A stretch of DNA of 17,935 nucleotides, taken from JACKOF01 sp041571855 (lineage in GTDB: Bacteria > Pseudomonadota > Gammaproteobacteria > Pseudomonadales > Porticoccaceae). The translations under genes and the position numbers were made by a program. Numbering within the stretch: the first letter of the stretch is position 1; each line of letters opens with the position of its first letter. Positions 6,782-14,874 of the stretch are shown here, one piece after another. The stretch is from the NCBI GenBank assembly GCA_041571855.1, contig JBFFTH010000029.1, forward strand, positions 1-17,935, read 5' to 3'. Under the pieces are notes generated by a model. The model was not told where the DNA came from. It saw only the letters and a list, made by a program, of their open reading frames with translations, and searched no databases.

Positions 6782-8251
6782 ATGAACCCAGAACAATTTG
6801 CCAAACTGGCAGCGCAGAATTACAACCGCATCCCGGTTACACGAGAGATTCTTGCTGATCTGGAAACGCCGCTTTCCTGTTATTTAAAGCTGGCAAGAGG
6901 AAAATATTCCTACCTGTTTGAATCTGTCGAGGGCGGGGAAAAGTGGGGCCGCTATTCCCTGATCGGGCTGCCGACCCGGACCATATTCAAGGTTTATGGC
7001 AACGAGCTAAAAATCGAGCGCGACGGCAAGGTGGTGACCTCCCGCCATACCGACGACCCGCTGAGGGAGGTCGAGGATTTTCACGCCATGTACCGTATGC
7101 CCGAGCTGCCAGATTTGCCGAGGTTTACCGGTGGCCTGGTGGGCTACTTTGGCTACGATACCGTGCGCTATGTTGAAAAGCGCCTGCAGAAAACCACGCC
7201 GCCCGACGAGCTGGGCAACCCTGACATTTTGCTGATGGCCTCTGATGAGGTGGTGATTTTTGACAACCTGCTTGGAAAGCTGATCTTCGTGGTGCACGTT
7301 GATGCCGGGGACAGTCAGGCATGGACGCGGGCACAAACTCGCCTGGATCAACTTGAAGAGATGCTCAAGCAGCCATTGCCCCGGCTCGGTGAAATGAACC
7401 TGGAGGGCTGTGGCCGCCTGGCGGAGCAGGACTTTGTCTCCAGCATGGGTGAAGAGGGGTACAAGGCGGCAGTCAGGCGCATCCAGGAATATACCCTGGC
7501 CGGGGATGTTATGCAGGTGGTGCCCTCGCAGAGGCTGTCGGCGCCATTTACTCAGGAACCGATAAATCTCTACCGTGCATTGCGTTGCCTCAACCCGTCA
7601 CCCTACATGTTTTTTCTGGATCTGGATGACTTCCACATCGTTGGTTCCTCTCCGGAAATTCTCGCCCGCCTTGAAGACAGGGAAGTCACGGTCAGACCCA
7701 TTGCCGGAACGCGTCGCCGGGGTCATACGCCGGAAGAGGATGCTGCTCTGGAGGCGGAAATGCTGGCCGATCCAAAAGAGATTGCCGAGCACCTGATGCT
7801 GATCGATCTCGGCCGCAACGACGTCGGTCGAATTGCAAAGACGGGCGAGGTGAAGGTAACCGAGAAGATGGTGGTTGAGCGTTACTCCCATGTCATGCAC
7901 ATCACCTCCAATGTTGTCGGGCAGGTGGATGAAAAAGTGTCTGCGGTGGATGTGTTGCGCGCGACCCTGCCGGCCGGCACCTTGTCAGGCGCACCGAAAA
8001 TCCGGGCGATGGAGATTATCGACGAGCTTGAGCCGGTCAAGCGCGGCGTCTATGGTGGTGCCGTGGGTTACATTGCCTGGAACGGCAATATGGATACCGC
8101 CATCGCCATTCGCACCGCAGTGATAAAAAACAATACCCTTTACGCCCAGGCCGGCGCCGGCGTGGTTGCAGACTCTGTGCCGGAACTGGAGTGGAAGGAG
8201 ACCATGAACAAGGCGCGGGCAATTTTCCGTGCGGCTGATATGGTCGTATAA
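6782..8251 (+). CDS. trpE: Anthranilate synthase component I
   Basis: A 489-residue chorismate-utilising enzyme, the standard length for TrpE. With the glutamine amidotransferase TrpG it converts chorismate and glutamine to anthranilate, the first committed step of tryptophan synthesis. The N-terminal region has the LETPLSCYLKLARG ... YLFESVEGGEKWGRYSLIG segment that forms the Trp feedback site. The catalytic C-terminal half shows SSPEILARLEDREVTVRPIAGTRRRG, DLGRNDVGRIAKTG, YSHVMHITSNV, LPAGTLSGAPKIRAMEIIDELE and GAGVVADSVPELEW. The ATG at 6782 has GGGGAATTGAG directly upstream and gives the normal N-terminus; extending upstream to 6695 would read through the leader region. No trpG or trpD lies downstream, since the next gene is convergent. 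Aminodeoxychorismate synthase PabB is the alternative, but length and motifs favour TrpE. Confidence 0.96.
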   Translation: MNPEQFAKLAAQNYNRIPVTREILADLETPLSCYLKLARGKYSYLFESVEGGEKWGRYSLIGLPTRTIFKVYGNELKIERDGKVVTSRHTDDPLREVEDFHAMYRMPELPDLPRFTGGLVGYFGYDTVRYVEKRLQKTTPPDELGNPDILLMASDEVVIFDNLLGKLIFVVHVDAGDSQAWTRAQTRLDQLEEMLKQPLPRLGEMNLEGCGRLAEQDFVSSMGEEGYKAAVRRIQEYTLAGDVMQVVPSQRLSAPFTQEPINLYRALRCLNPSPYMFFLDLDDFHIVGSSPEILARLEDREVTVRPIAGTRRRGHTPEEDAALEAEMLADPKEIAEHLMLIDLGRNDVGRIAKTGEVKVTEKMVVERYSHVMHITSNVVGQVDEKVSAVDVLRATLPAGTLSGAPKIRAMEIIDELEPVKRGVYGGAVGYIAWNGNMDTAIAIRTAVIKNNTLYAQAGAGVVADSVPELEWKETMNKARAIFRAADMVV

Positions 8252-8309
8252 GTAAAAAGGAAGCGCCATGAAGATGCACGGGCGCCACATTGCCTCACTG
8301 CAATAAAAG

Positions 8310-8347
8310 GGCCAGCCGTTTTAATAACTTTGATATAACGGCTGGCC
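8310..8347 (-). terminator. Strong hairpin terminator for the alkylsulfatase transcript
   Basis: GGCCAGCCGTT (8310-8320) and AACGGCTGGCC (8337-8347) form a perfect 11-bp stem with a 16-base A+T-rich loop. On the minus strand the stem is followed by CTTTTATTG, a T-tract, so it works best as an intrinsic terminator for the minus-strand alkylsulfatase transcript. It lies between the two convergent genes, 59 bases past the trpE stop, and may also slow plus-strand transcription, although no T-run follows on that side. Confidence 0.75.
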
Positions 8348-8453
8348 GTGACCTCAATGCCCCGTTGCTGCTTGCAACGAATAGAAACTGTTTTGACGAA
8401 AGTTTTACGGGTCGGCGAAAACCCCTAAATTAACCCGTTCGCCAAATTATCAG

Positions 8454-10550
8454 TCAACCTCCAGACCGGTCTGCCAATTCATCCTGCTTAAAGGGTGCCT
8501 GGTTTGCACGGGTTGCTGCTTTTTTCACTGTGCCGGGCAGAATCTCAAAGCCCAGCTCGAAGCGAACCATCATCCCCGCCAGGTCTCTTATGATTTGTGT
8601 GTCACCCTCTGCTTTCGCGGCTCCCGACTCTATCTGGGCAATAAGCGGAGTGATGCCCATCATTGTTTTTTCAAGGTCTGACCTGTTGATGGTCAGGGTC
8701 AAATCAGCGCTTTCAGCCTGAAATCCGCTGATATTGGTCAGCGTGCCGTTGCTGAGTTCAACCACATACTCTTCCCCGGCATCGGGCACCACGAGGTTGA
8801 TGACAGCAGCTCTGTCGCCCGCCTTGTCGCTGTCCAGCATGATGCCGAGATAATCGAGCCACAACTCAATCGACATGGCCTTGATCATATCCGGTCCTGT
8901 GGACTTGGGTGAGGCACCGCTTGGTACTCCGGAACGCAACTCGTAGGCGCCGGCCAGAAAACTGTTACGCACGCTTGGGCTTTCCTGCTGGTAACCGATC
9001 TGCTCGTAGACATCGGCCAGCAGCTGCTTTGCATCGGTATTATCGGGCTCTGCATAGATAAGCTTGTTGAGCAATTCCTGGGCCAGAAGGTATTCACCCG
9101 CTGCATGCAATGATTCGGCTTTGGCGATTATCTTTTTGGAACCACCCATCATTTCAACATAGAGAGGCGCTGTGTCCCCGGGTGAGAGTGGAATCAGGGT
9201 GGCGGGATTGGCGTCCCAATAGCCAAGGTAACGGTTGATCACCGCACGACTGTTATGTTCTACCGAACCATGATAGCTTCTGGCCGCCCACTGATTCTCG
9301 AGTGATTCCGGCAGTTGATAAACATTGTGGATCTCATTGATGGTTACCCCCTGATTGGCCAGGTGCAAAACACCGTTATTCAGGTGAGCATAGGCATCAC
9401 GCTGCGCGCGCATCACTTCCTGTATTCGATCATTTCCCCATCGCGGCCAGCTGTGTGAAGCGAACATTACCTCGGCTTCCTGGCCAAACTTGTACAATGC
9501 CTCGTTGATCCCCTTGGACCACTTCAGTGCGTCGCGCACTTGTGCGCCACGAAGGGTGTATATGTTGTGTATCGTGCCGGTGACGTTCTCCGCCGCCCAG
9601 AATGCTTTCCATGTTGGGAAGTAGGTATTCATTTCAGCAGGCGCTTCGGTGCCCGGCGTATTCTGGAATACCATCTCAATACCGTCGATGGTGTGCGTCT
9701 CGTAATCCTCTTCGATAACCATGTTGGGCGCCAGTAACCCAATATTTCCGCTCGATACCGCTTTACCAATTGACTGGTCAACATGACCAAAGGGGCTGCG
9801 GGGCAATAACACGCCATATTGATAGAACATGCGTCTATTCATTGCCGTGCCGGCATAGACGTTTTCCGAGATGGCATGGTCCATGAAGCCAACCGGAGCT
9901 ATGAGCTTAACCTTGCCGGATTTGACATCCGCTTCATCGACGACACCCCTGACGCCGCCAAAGTGGTCGCCATGGGAGTGGGAGTAAATTACGGCGGTGA
10001 CTGGACGTTCTTCGATTTTCTCGTTGATAAATTGCAGCGCTGCCCGTGCCGTCTCTTTTGAGGTCAGCGGGTCGATAACCACCCAGCCCTTCTCACCTCT
10101 CAGAAAGCTGATATTCGCCAGGTCATAACCCCTGACCTGGTAGATTTTTCCGGGTAACACCTCGTAGAGACCGTACTCCATGTTCAGGATTGCCTGCCGC
10201 TGCAGGGATGGGTGGATGCTGTCAAATGTTTTACCCTGCAGTAGCCACTCATAGCTCCCCATGTCCCAGGCTACATGCCCTGCGTCAGCCATTATTTGCT
10301 TGTATGGCGGCGCGGCGATAAAACCTCGCTTGGCCTCGTCGAAGTCTCGCTGGTCAGAAAACGGTAGCGTGTCTCGCTGAACCTGTTGCAGCTGCCTGGT
10401 ATGCTCCGACGGCATTTTCCCCTGCGGGTGGAAATGCAGGCCCTTGGTCGCGTTCGGATCACTCAGTACCTGGCCGCCCCCCGCTGCATGCGCCCAAGCG
10501 GCTATCAAAAAACAGTTGAGGAAAGTAATAATTTTTAATACGCGCTTCAT
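8454..10550 (-). CDS. Exported alkylsulfatase, SdsA1/YjcS type (metallo-beta-lactamase fold)
   Basis: A 698-residue protein with a signal peptide (MKRVLKIITFLNCFLIAAWAHA, cleavage near residue 22-24), so it is probably periplasmic or secreted. Residues ~130-390 are a metallo-beta-lactamase-fold domain with YSHSHGDHFGGV (His191, His193, Asp195, His196), Glu302 in NTPGTEAPAEM, Glu321 in FWAAENV and His366 in ASHSWPRWG, which together make a full di-zinc ligand set. Next come the helical alkylsulfatase dimerisation region (QLPESLENQWAARSYHGSVEHNSRAVINRYLGYWD, then YLLAQELLNKLIYAEPDN) and a C-terminal SCP2-like domain (~565-680). Such enzymes release sulfate from alkyl sulfates such as SDS; primary versus secondary specificity cannot be told. 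A GGGGG ribosome binding site precedes the ATG. It lies 35 bases downstream of the channel gene, probably co-transcribed, and ends at the hairpin at 8310-8347. Confidence 0.92.
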   Translation of the reverse strand: MKRVLKIITFLNCFLIAAWAHAAGGGQVLSDPNATKGLHFHPQGKMPSEHTRQLQQVQRDTLPFSDQRDFDEAKRGFIAAPPYKQIMADAGHVAWDMGSYEWLLQGKTFDSIHPSLQRQAILNMEYGLYEVLPGKIYQVRGYDLANISFLRGEKGWVVIDPLTSKETARAALQFINEKIEERPVTAVIYSHSHGDHFGGVRGVVDEADVKSGKVKLIAPVGFMDHAISENVYAGTAMNRRMFYQYGVLLPRSPFGHVDQSIGKAVSSGNIGLLAPNMVIEEDYETHTIDGIEMVFQNTPGTEAPAEMNTYFPTWKAFWAAENVTGTIHNIYTLRGAQVRDALKWSKGINEALYKFGQEAEVMFASHSWPRWGNDRIQEVMRAQRDAYAHLNNGVLHLANQGVTINEIHNVYQLPESLENQWAARSYHGSVEHNSRAVINRYLGYWDANPATLIPLSPGDTAPLYVEMMGGSKKIIAKAESLHAAGEYLLAQELLNKLIYAEPDNTDAKQLLADVYEQIGYQQESPSVRNSFLAGAYELRSGVPSGASPKSTGPDMIKAMSIELWLDYLGIMLDSDKAGDRAAVINLVVPDAGEEYVVELSNGTLTNISGFQAESADLTLTINRSDLEKTMMGITPLIAQIESGAAKAEGDTQIIRDLAGMMVRFELGFEILPGTVKKAATRANQAPFKQDELADRSGG

Positions 10551-10585
10551 TTTTAACCCCCGTGGGAAGAATTTTTTTGATCAAC

Positions 10586-11014
10586 CTAAGACAGCTTAAT
10601 CTCCTGCGTTTTTTTTATAATGTCCTGGAAAACCAGGGTTAAAGAGGAGGTTGAAACACCGATCATCAGGATGCCATTAATCGCCTCCAATGGCCCCAGT
10701 AGTTTATGTTTGTCGGACATCACCAGATCGCCATATCCCAGCGTCGAGAAATTAACCGCTGAATGATAGAAAGTCTCACGAAACGACTCAAACTCACCCA
10801 AGGAGAAAAACAAAGAGGCCCAGAGTCCTATCTGAATCAGCGCGCCAATAACAAGTAACAGGAGTACACAGGCCACGACCGCCAGGCTCGAGAGGAAAGA
10901 AGGATGCACCAGCTCATGGGTTCTTTTTGTATAGAAGCGAATGATCACAACCAAAAGAATTGCCTGCAGAAATAAACTGGCCAGCATGACAAGAAAACCG
11001 AGTACGAGATTCAT
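10586..11014 (-). CDS. Small K+-channel-like (two-helix pore) membrane protein
   Basis: A 142-residue inner-membrane protein with hydrophobic segments at about 3-26, 42-70 and 107-130. Between the last two lies a pore loop with the selectivity-filter motif TLGYGD at residues 91-96 (FYHSAVNFSTLGYGDLVMS), the signature of the bacterial ion-channel family (Ion_trans_2/KcsA-like pore). There is no cytoplasmic RCK or cyclic-nucleotide domain, so gating cannot be inferred. A tetramer would be needed to form a pore. The start is fixed by an AGGAGC site six bases before the ATG. The alkylsulfatase gene begins 35 bases downstream on the same strand with no terminator between, so the pair is probably one transcript. 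Potassium selectivity is inferred from GYG; transport itself is not shown. Confidence 0.82.
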   Translation of the reverse strand: MNLVLGFLVMLASLFLQAILLVVIIRFYTKRTHELVHPSFLSSLAVVACVLLLLVIGALIQIGLWASLFFSLGEFESFRETFYHSAVNFSTLGYGDLVMSDKHKLLGPLEAINGILMIGVSTSSLTLVFQDIIKKTQEIKLS

Positions 11015-11849
11015 GATTAAGCTCCTATGCTAACGCTAGCTTGTTAGACTTGCGCATACGTAAACTTTCCAAAACGAAAATCGCCAGCCAGGCATATATT
11101 GTGACGGCGATAAACAAACGCACTCGAACAAAAATACTTCATGAAATCATCATGCGAAGTCTTCTTTAGCGTTGCTTCTTCAACTTCCATTCTCTCTGCC
11201 CCTGAAGATTTTTTTTGACATCCCCGAAGTCGCAGACATCCCAAGGATATCCTTTAAGCGCAGGACAAAACAATATCCAGGAAGGGGTCATCCCCCGGAG
11301 TTTTGGTGATCAAGCGGTGCTGTAGCTGTTTGACCGGCAGCAACCTGTGCCTTCTTATCAGGGTATCGTGCGCTGGTTTTATCACCGGGTTTGCTGGTCG
11401 CCCTCGGGGCTTGCTGCCAACCTCCTGGGGCTCCAGTCAAGGTGTAAAGAAAGCCCCGCTATTTTTGGCCGGGTGAGGGAAGGTCGAAACTTCGGAAAGG
11501 AATCATGCAGAAGCTTGGTATGCCGTCACTTTTTGCAACCAGGAGTCGTTGGCCTTGCAAACTGTCCTGGCAGAAGGGCAGCTGGGTTTTTTGGTTGCTT
11601 GAAAAGAACGGGTTCACCGCCGCATCTGGAAAATAAGCGACACAGCGCGCTCCTAAATTCGATCAGCTTGAGGCGATTTTGCAAGCGGCTGCGGCAGTAG
11701 CAAAGCTATATCGCTGGCGTCAGCCCGGAGCCCTGTGAGCTGTCTTCATTGAAAGGCTTCGAGGCGTCTGGTTCCGGGCAAGTCCATTTTTGCACTGCCG
11801 CATCGAACCAGAAAACGGTTGGGCGAGGTCTGCACTGCCTGGCTTTAAA
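11015..11849. other. 835-base stretch without a convincing gene
   Basis: No reading frame here has both a recognisable protein and a good start. The best candidate is a 43-codon plus-strand ORF at 11505-11636 with GGAAAGGA just upstream of its ATG; its product (MQKLGMPSLFATRSRWPCKL...) is Arg/Trp-rich and unrecognised. A 117-codon plus-strand frame (11347-11700, GTG) and a 66-codon minus-strand frame (11044-11244) have atypical composition and no ribosome binding site. GGGGCT (11427-11432) can pair with AGCCCC (11452-11457) ahead of GCTATTTTT, a weak terminator-like fold on the plus strand. GCTAACGCTAGC at 11029-11040 is an imperfect palindrome upstream of the channel gene. I see no tRNA, insertion sequence or tandem repeat. 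Confidence 0.5.
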
Positions 11850-12068
11850 CTAGGGGGCATCCGGGTTGAGACAGAGATCCTCGTAGTATTCCAGGTGGGC
11901 GCTTCTGCGGAGAGGCTTGCCTTCCAGTTCTTCGAGCTCTTCCCTCAGTTCCTGGCACGTGCGGGCTTTTTTAGCGGCATCACTACTTGACGTGTCATTG
12001 GGCGCAACGCCGGAGCATGCGATCAGTGTCAGGGAGAGCAGCGCGGTGCTGAATGTGATTTTTTTCAA
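11850..12068 (-). CDS. Small predicted lipoprotein, unknown function
   Basis: A 72-residue protein starting at a TTG (12068-12066) with AGGTGA five bases upstream. The N-terminus MKKITFSTALLSLTLIACSG is a lipoprotein signal peptide with lipobox LIAC (Cys18 lipidated). The mature part has a Ser/Asp-rich linker, then a charged helical segment TCQELREELEELEGKPLRR...YYEDLC bounded by two cysteines that could form a disulfide in the periplasm. I do not recognise a family. Ser at +2 of the mature protein favours outer-membrane sorting by the general Lol rule. The gene is divergent from the barrel gene at 12351. The clear signal and ribosome binding site make it more credible than other short frames nearby. 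Confidence 0.7.
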   Translation of the reverse strand: MKKITFSTALLSLTLIACSGVAPNDTSSSDAAKKARTCQELREELEELEGKPLRRSAHLEYYEDLCLNPDAP

Positions 12069-12223
12069 AATGTCACCTATATGTAAGCGTTTGCCGATGG
12101 GTATACATCTGTGGGGTTTTCTTTACGCCTTGCCGAAAGCACCGGATTATAGGTGCTGTTCGCAAATAGTAAACCATGGCTTTTAATGTACTTCATCACT
12201 CTACCGGGGCCATAGCCAGTGGT

Positions 12224-12239
12224 TGGTTCCATGTAACCA
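12224..12239. promoter_or_regulatory. Imperfect palindrome upstream of the first barrel gene
   Basis: TGGTTCCATGTAACCA has 5-base inverted ends (TGGTT/AACCA) and a near-symmetric centre. It lies in the 282-base spacer between the divergent lipoprotein and outer-membrane barrel genes. That position would suit an operator, but a single short palindrome is weak evidence and no regulator is encoded nearby. Confidence 0.2.
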
Positions 12240-12350
12240 TAGACAGGTGATGGCTGGTCTCGTAATCTGAATACTTCTAGTAGCCTTGTTTTGGTAACAG
12301 CTACCTCGTGCCCCCCCCAGGGGCGTTTTTCGATAGGATTTTATTGGGCC

Positions 12351-13163
12351 ATGAAATTTTCGTTTAGAAATTTTTTTTCCGCAGTGTGTGTTCTTTATTC
12401 CAGCCTGACATCTTGTGTAGTCATGGCTGATAGCCAGGAAGATCTCGCGAAAAAGCTCGCCAACCCCGTTGCGGCGCTTATCAGCGTGCCATTCCAGGCA
12501 AATTTTGATGAAAATATCGGCCCCGATGAAAAGGGGTCGGTTTGGCGAACCAACATCCAGCCCGTTGTCCCCATCAAGCTCAACGAAGATTGGAACCTCA
12601 TTTCGCGTACCATTCTTCCGCTCATTAACCAGGATGACATTCCAGGTTCAGGGATGGGGGAGAATGGAATCGGCGATATTCTGCAAAGCCTGTTTTTCTC
12701 TCCGAGCCAGCCCTCTGCCGGTGGTGTTATCTGGGGTGTTGGGCCGGCAGTGCTTATGGACACCGCCAGTGAGGACAGTCTCGGAGCGGGGCAGTGGGCG
12801 GCAGGGCCGACCGGCGTAGTTCTGAAGCAGAGTGGACCGGTAACCTACGGCATGCTGGTCAATCATCTTGAAACCGTTTCCGGTGATGATGATCGCGCGG
12901 ATATCAGCGCAACCTTTATCCAACCCTTTTACAGTTATATCTCCAGGACAAATACAACCTTTGGGGTAAATCTCGAGTCAACGTACGATTGGGAGATGGA
13001 TCAGTGGTCCATTCCAGTTAATCTAACCGTTAGCCAGTTATTGAGGTTGGGTAGCCAGATGTTTCAGCTGGGTGTTGGCGCCAGGTATTGGGCGGAATCT
13101 CCTGATGGAGGCCCCCAGGATTGGGGTTTCCGGTTGCAGCTGACATTGCTGTTTCCCAAGTAA
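12351..13163 (+). CDS. Outer-membrane beta-barrel, transporter-like ('neuromedin U'/MetA-pathway type)
   Basis: A 270-residue exported protein. The signal peptide covers about residues 1-26 (MKFSFRNFFSAVCVLYSSLT...VVMA). The mature start SQEDLAKKLANPVAALISVPFQANFDENIGP, followed by NIQPVVPIKLNEDWNLISRTILPLINQDD and GIGDILQSLFFSP, is characteristic of a family of bacterial outer-membrane barrels often labelled 'transporter' or, misleadingly, 'neuromedin U'. These relate to the MetA-pathway barrel group thought to pass hydrophobic compounds. Alternating polar/hydrophobic strands run to the C-terminus (WGFRLQLTLLFPK). The ATG at 12351 puts the signal peptide at the N-terminus; the frame upstream to 12291 lacks one. 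Its substrate is unknown. It precedes the second barrel gene by 213 bases, with no clear terminator between. Confidence 0.8.
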   Translation: MKFSFRNFFSAVCVLYSSLTSCVVMADSQEDLAKKLANPVAALISVPFQANFDENIGPDEKGSVWRTNIQPVVPIKLNEDWNLISRTILPLINQDDIPGSGMGENGIGDILQSLFFSPSQPSAGGVIWGVGPAVLMDTASEDSLGAGQWAAGPTGVVLKQSGPVTYGMLVNHLETVSGDDDRADISATFIQPFYSYISRTNTTFGVNLESTYDWEMDQWSIPVNLTVSQLLRLGSQMFQLGVGARYWAESPDGGPQDWGFRLQLTLLFPK

Positions 13164-13376
13164 GAAAATGTAAAAAACCCTCTTATCACCTGTATGTCGC
13201 TGATGGCCCGCGCCGCAATCAATTAAACGTGGTGATAATGATGGTTCAGAGCCCCGGCTTTGAAGAGGTCAGTACCAGTGTCGGTGGGCTGTCCGGGGTT
13301 GCAGTGCCCAAACAAATGCGAAAAGATAGCCAAAGCGCTGGTCACAATCAATTTATCAACATAATGGGGAAACAAA

Positions 13377-14156
13377 ATGAATCGCACTAAAAGAGCTGTA
13401 TTGTCGCTTGGTTTACTGGGTTGTGTGTCCGTAGCCAATGCCGGAGATTGGTCCTATGGGTTTGGGGCCGCGGCAGGCTTCCTGGATGTAAGCGGTGATG
13501 GCGGTTTCAACTCCAAACTGGGCCCCATTGAGTTTGACGCCAGTCTTGAACCCGATGAAGTCTTTGATTACCTGGATTCTTTCCTGGGCCTCGGCGGGTT
13601 TGCCTCGAATGGGGATATAACTGTGACTTATTCCTATGGGAAATTGGAACTTGAGGAAGATGTATCTGCTACCCGAGGTGTACTTCCCGGTGTCGCCCTT
13701 TCCGGTGTCGCCGAGTTGGAGTTTTCCACTGTAGGCGCAGACATCCTCGTCAACTATGCATTCTCTAAATCCGAAAGAGCTGTCTGGAGCGTTATTGGTG
13801 GTGTTCGTTATACCGATCAGGAGTACGATGTGAAACTTACCATCAATAACAATCAGGTTTTTAACGGCAGTGTTGACGATGATTGGACAGACGCGGTAAT
13901 TGGTGTCAGCTATACCTACGGATTTTCGCCAACACTCTCCTGGAGTACGCAACTGGACTATGGTTTTGGTGGCTCAGAAGGTACAACGCATTTTTCAACA
14001 GGCCTTGCCAAGGTGTTGGGTAAGCACTGGCTGGCTAAATTTGCCCTTGCTGTGAAGGATATTGAGTACGAAGAAGGGGATAAGGGCGACGCAGACTGGT
14101 ATTTCTATGATGCGACCGAGACCACCCTCGGCGGGACTCTGCTTTATCTTTTTTAA
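13377..14156 (+). CDS. Outer-membrane beta-barrel protein, unknown substrate
   Basis: A 259-residue protein with a signal peptide (MNRTKRAVLSLGLLGCVSVANAG, cleavage after about residue 22) and a mature chain of amphipathic strands separated by acidic turns (GDITVTYSYGKLELEED, GADILVNYAFSKSERAVWSVIGGVRYTDQEYD, VIGVSYTYGFSPTLSWSTQLDYGFGG, TTLGGTLLYLF). The C-terminal Phe is the usual BamA recognition signature. The strand number (about 8-12) suggests a small barrel of the OmpA/OmpW/YfaZ size class, but I cannot assign a family. GGGGAAAC lies just upstream of the ATG. An unrelated 50-codon frame (13238-13390) overlaps the start by 14 bases and is not supported. The gene is closed by an intrinsic terminator at 14180-14210. 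Possibly co-transcribed with the barrel gene at 12351. Confidence 0.8.
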   Translation: MNRTKRAVLSLGLLGCVSVANAGDWSYGFGAAAGFLDVSGDGGFNSKLGPIEFDASLEPDEVFDYLDSFLGLGGFASNGDITVTYSYGKLELEEDVSATRGVLPGVALSGVAELEFSTVGADILVNYAFSKSERAVWSVIGGVRYTDQEYDVKLTINNNQVFNGSVDDDWTDAVIGVSYTYGFSPTLSWSTQLDYGFGGSEGTTHFSTGLAKVLGKHWLAKFALAVKDIEYEEGDKGDADWYFYDATETTLGGTLLYLF

Positions 14157-14179
14157 CGGATAACGGCGAGTTATATCTT

Positions 14180-14210
14180 AAAGGCCTCCCAATGCTGAGA
14201 GGCCTTTTTT
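14180..14210 (+). terminator. Rho-independent terminator after the second barrel gene
   Basis: AAAGGCCTC (14180-14188) pairs perfectly with GAGGCCTTT (14199-14207) around a 10-base loop. The T-run extends to 14210 (six consecutive T from 14205). It lies 23 bases past the stop codon and is the clearest intrinsic terminator in the window. Confidence 0.92.
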
Positions 14211-14304
14211 AATTTGGCATAAAGCCTTTGAGGTCAACGTGAGTGAAGCTGGCAGCATTTGCTCTCAGGACTGCTTGCTGCGCCTGCATTTCATTTGAAA
14301 ATCT

Positions 14305-14874
14305 TTAAAGGGCATGCTGTCCTTTGAGGGTGTCCGCAATCGCCCTGGACAGCTGAACAAGCAGTGATTTCTCGGCCTCGACCAGCGCGCCATAGCCATC
14401 ACGGGTCTGGGCTGTTCGACTGGCGAACTGGTAGCTGGCCAGCCTCTCACCTGAACCGACCTGCCAGTAGGCAACAAGGACTACCTCACCGTTTTCACTG
14501 CCGTGGAGCTGGTCAATACGAATCGCTACTGGCTCTGTACCTTCCTCTGGCAGCTTTTCAACCGAAACGTCCCTGCCCAGCTGGCTGGCGATTTCTGCGG
14601 CCAGAAACTGCCGAAGACTCAAGTGTAACGGCTCCGCCCAAAGGTGGTATCGAGCCTCGTGGACCTTGCCGTCATCCTGATAAAGCACGAGGCCAGGCTG
14701 ATCGATATAGCTGGCTACCTTTATCTCCTGCAGATAAATCCCACCTTCAAAATCAAGCTGGCGCGTTTCAATCGGCGCGTCAGGGCGCAGCAGATAATAA
14801 TGGGCGCTCGGCGGCTGGCCTGCACAACCAGACAGGGCGCCTGCTAAAACCAGGGTGAGGAGAATATTTCTCAT
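14305..14874 (-). CDS. pqiC: PqiC-type auxiliary lipoprotein (ABC-type transport auxiliary family)
   Basis: A 189-residue lipoprotein with signal MRNILLTLVLAGALSGCAG (lipobox LSGC, Cys17). The mature start PPSAHYYLLRPD, then EIKVASYIDQPGLVLYQDDGKVHEARYHLWAEPL and LRQFLAAEIASQLG, is the conserved pattern of PqiC/YmbA (DUF330). It should sit on the periplasmic face of the outer membrane, where in E. coli it contacts the PqiB tube. Its ATG overlaps the pqiB stop codon (ATGA at 14874-14871), so translation is probably coupled. Length is normal for the family. It is the last gene of the operon and stops before any clear terminator, the nearest plus-strand one being at 14180-14210. Confidence 0.9.
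   Translation of the reverse strand: MRNILLTLVLAGALSGCAGQPPSAHYYLLRPDAPIETRQLDFEGGIYLQEIKVASYIDQPGLVLYQDDGKVHEARYHLWAEPLHLSLRQFLAAEIASQLGRDVSVEKLPEEGTEPVAIRIDQLHGSENGEVVLVAYWQVGSGERLASYQFASRTAQTRDGYGALVEAEKSLLVQLSRAIADTLKGQHAL

Noticed and set aside
8530..8721. Plus-strand frame inside the alkylsulfatase gene
   Set aside because: Antisense shadow of the SCP2-like domain region; no ribosome binding site and no recognisable protein.
11044..11244. 66-codon minus-strand frame upstream of the channel gene
   Set aside because: No ribosome binding site that decides a start, no signal or domain; likely the leader region of the channel transcript.
11347..11700. 117-codon plus-strand frame with GTG start
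   Set aside because: No ribosome binding site, Cys/Arg/Gly-rich composition unlike neighbouring genes, no recognisable domain.
13183..13238. TTATCACC ... GGTGATAA inverted repeat with a 40-base gap between the two barrel genes
   Set aside because: Arms of 8 bp far apart, no T-tract and no known operator match; insufficient to call a terminator or operator.
13238..13390. 50-codon frame overlapping the start of the second barrel gene by 14 bases
   Set aside because: Only a weak GGTGAT before the ATG, unremarkable Ser/Gly-rich product; possible translational coupling is not supported by sequence alone.
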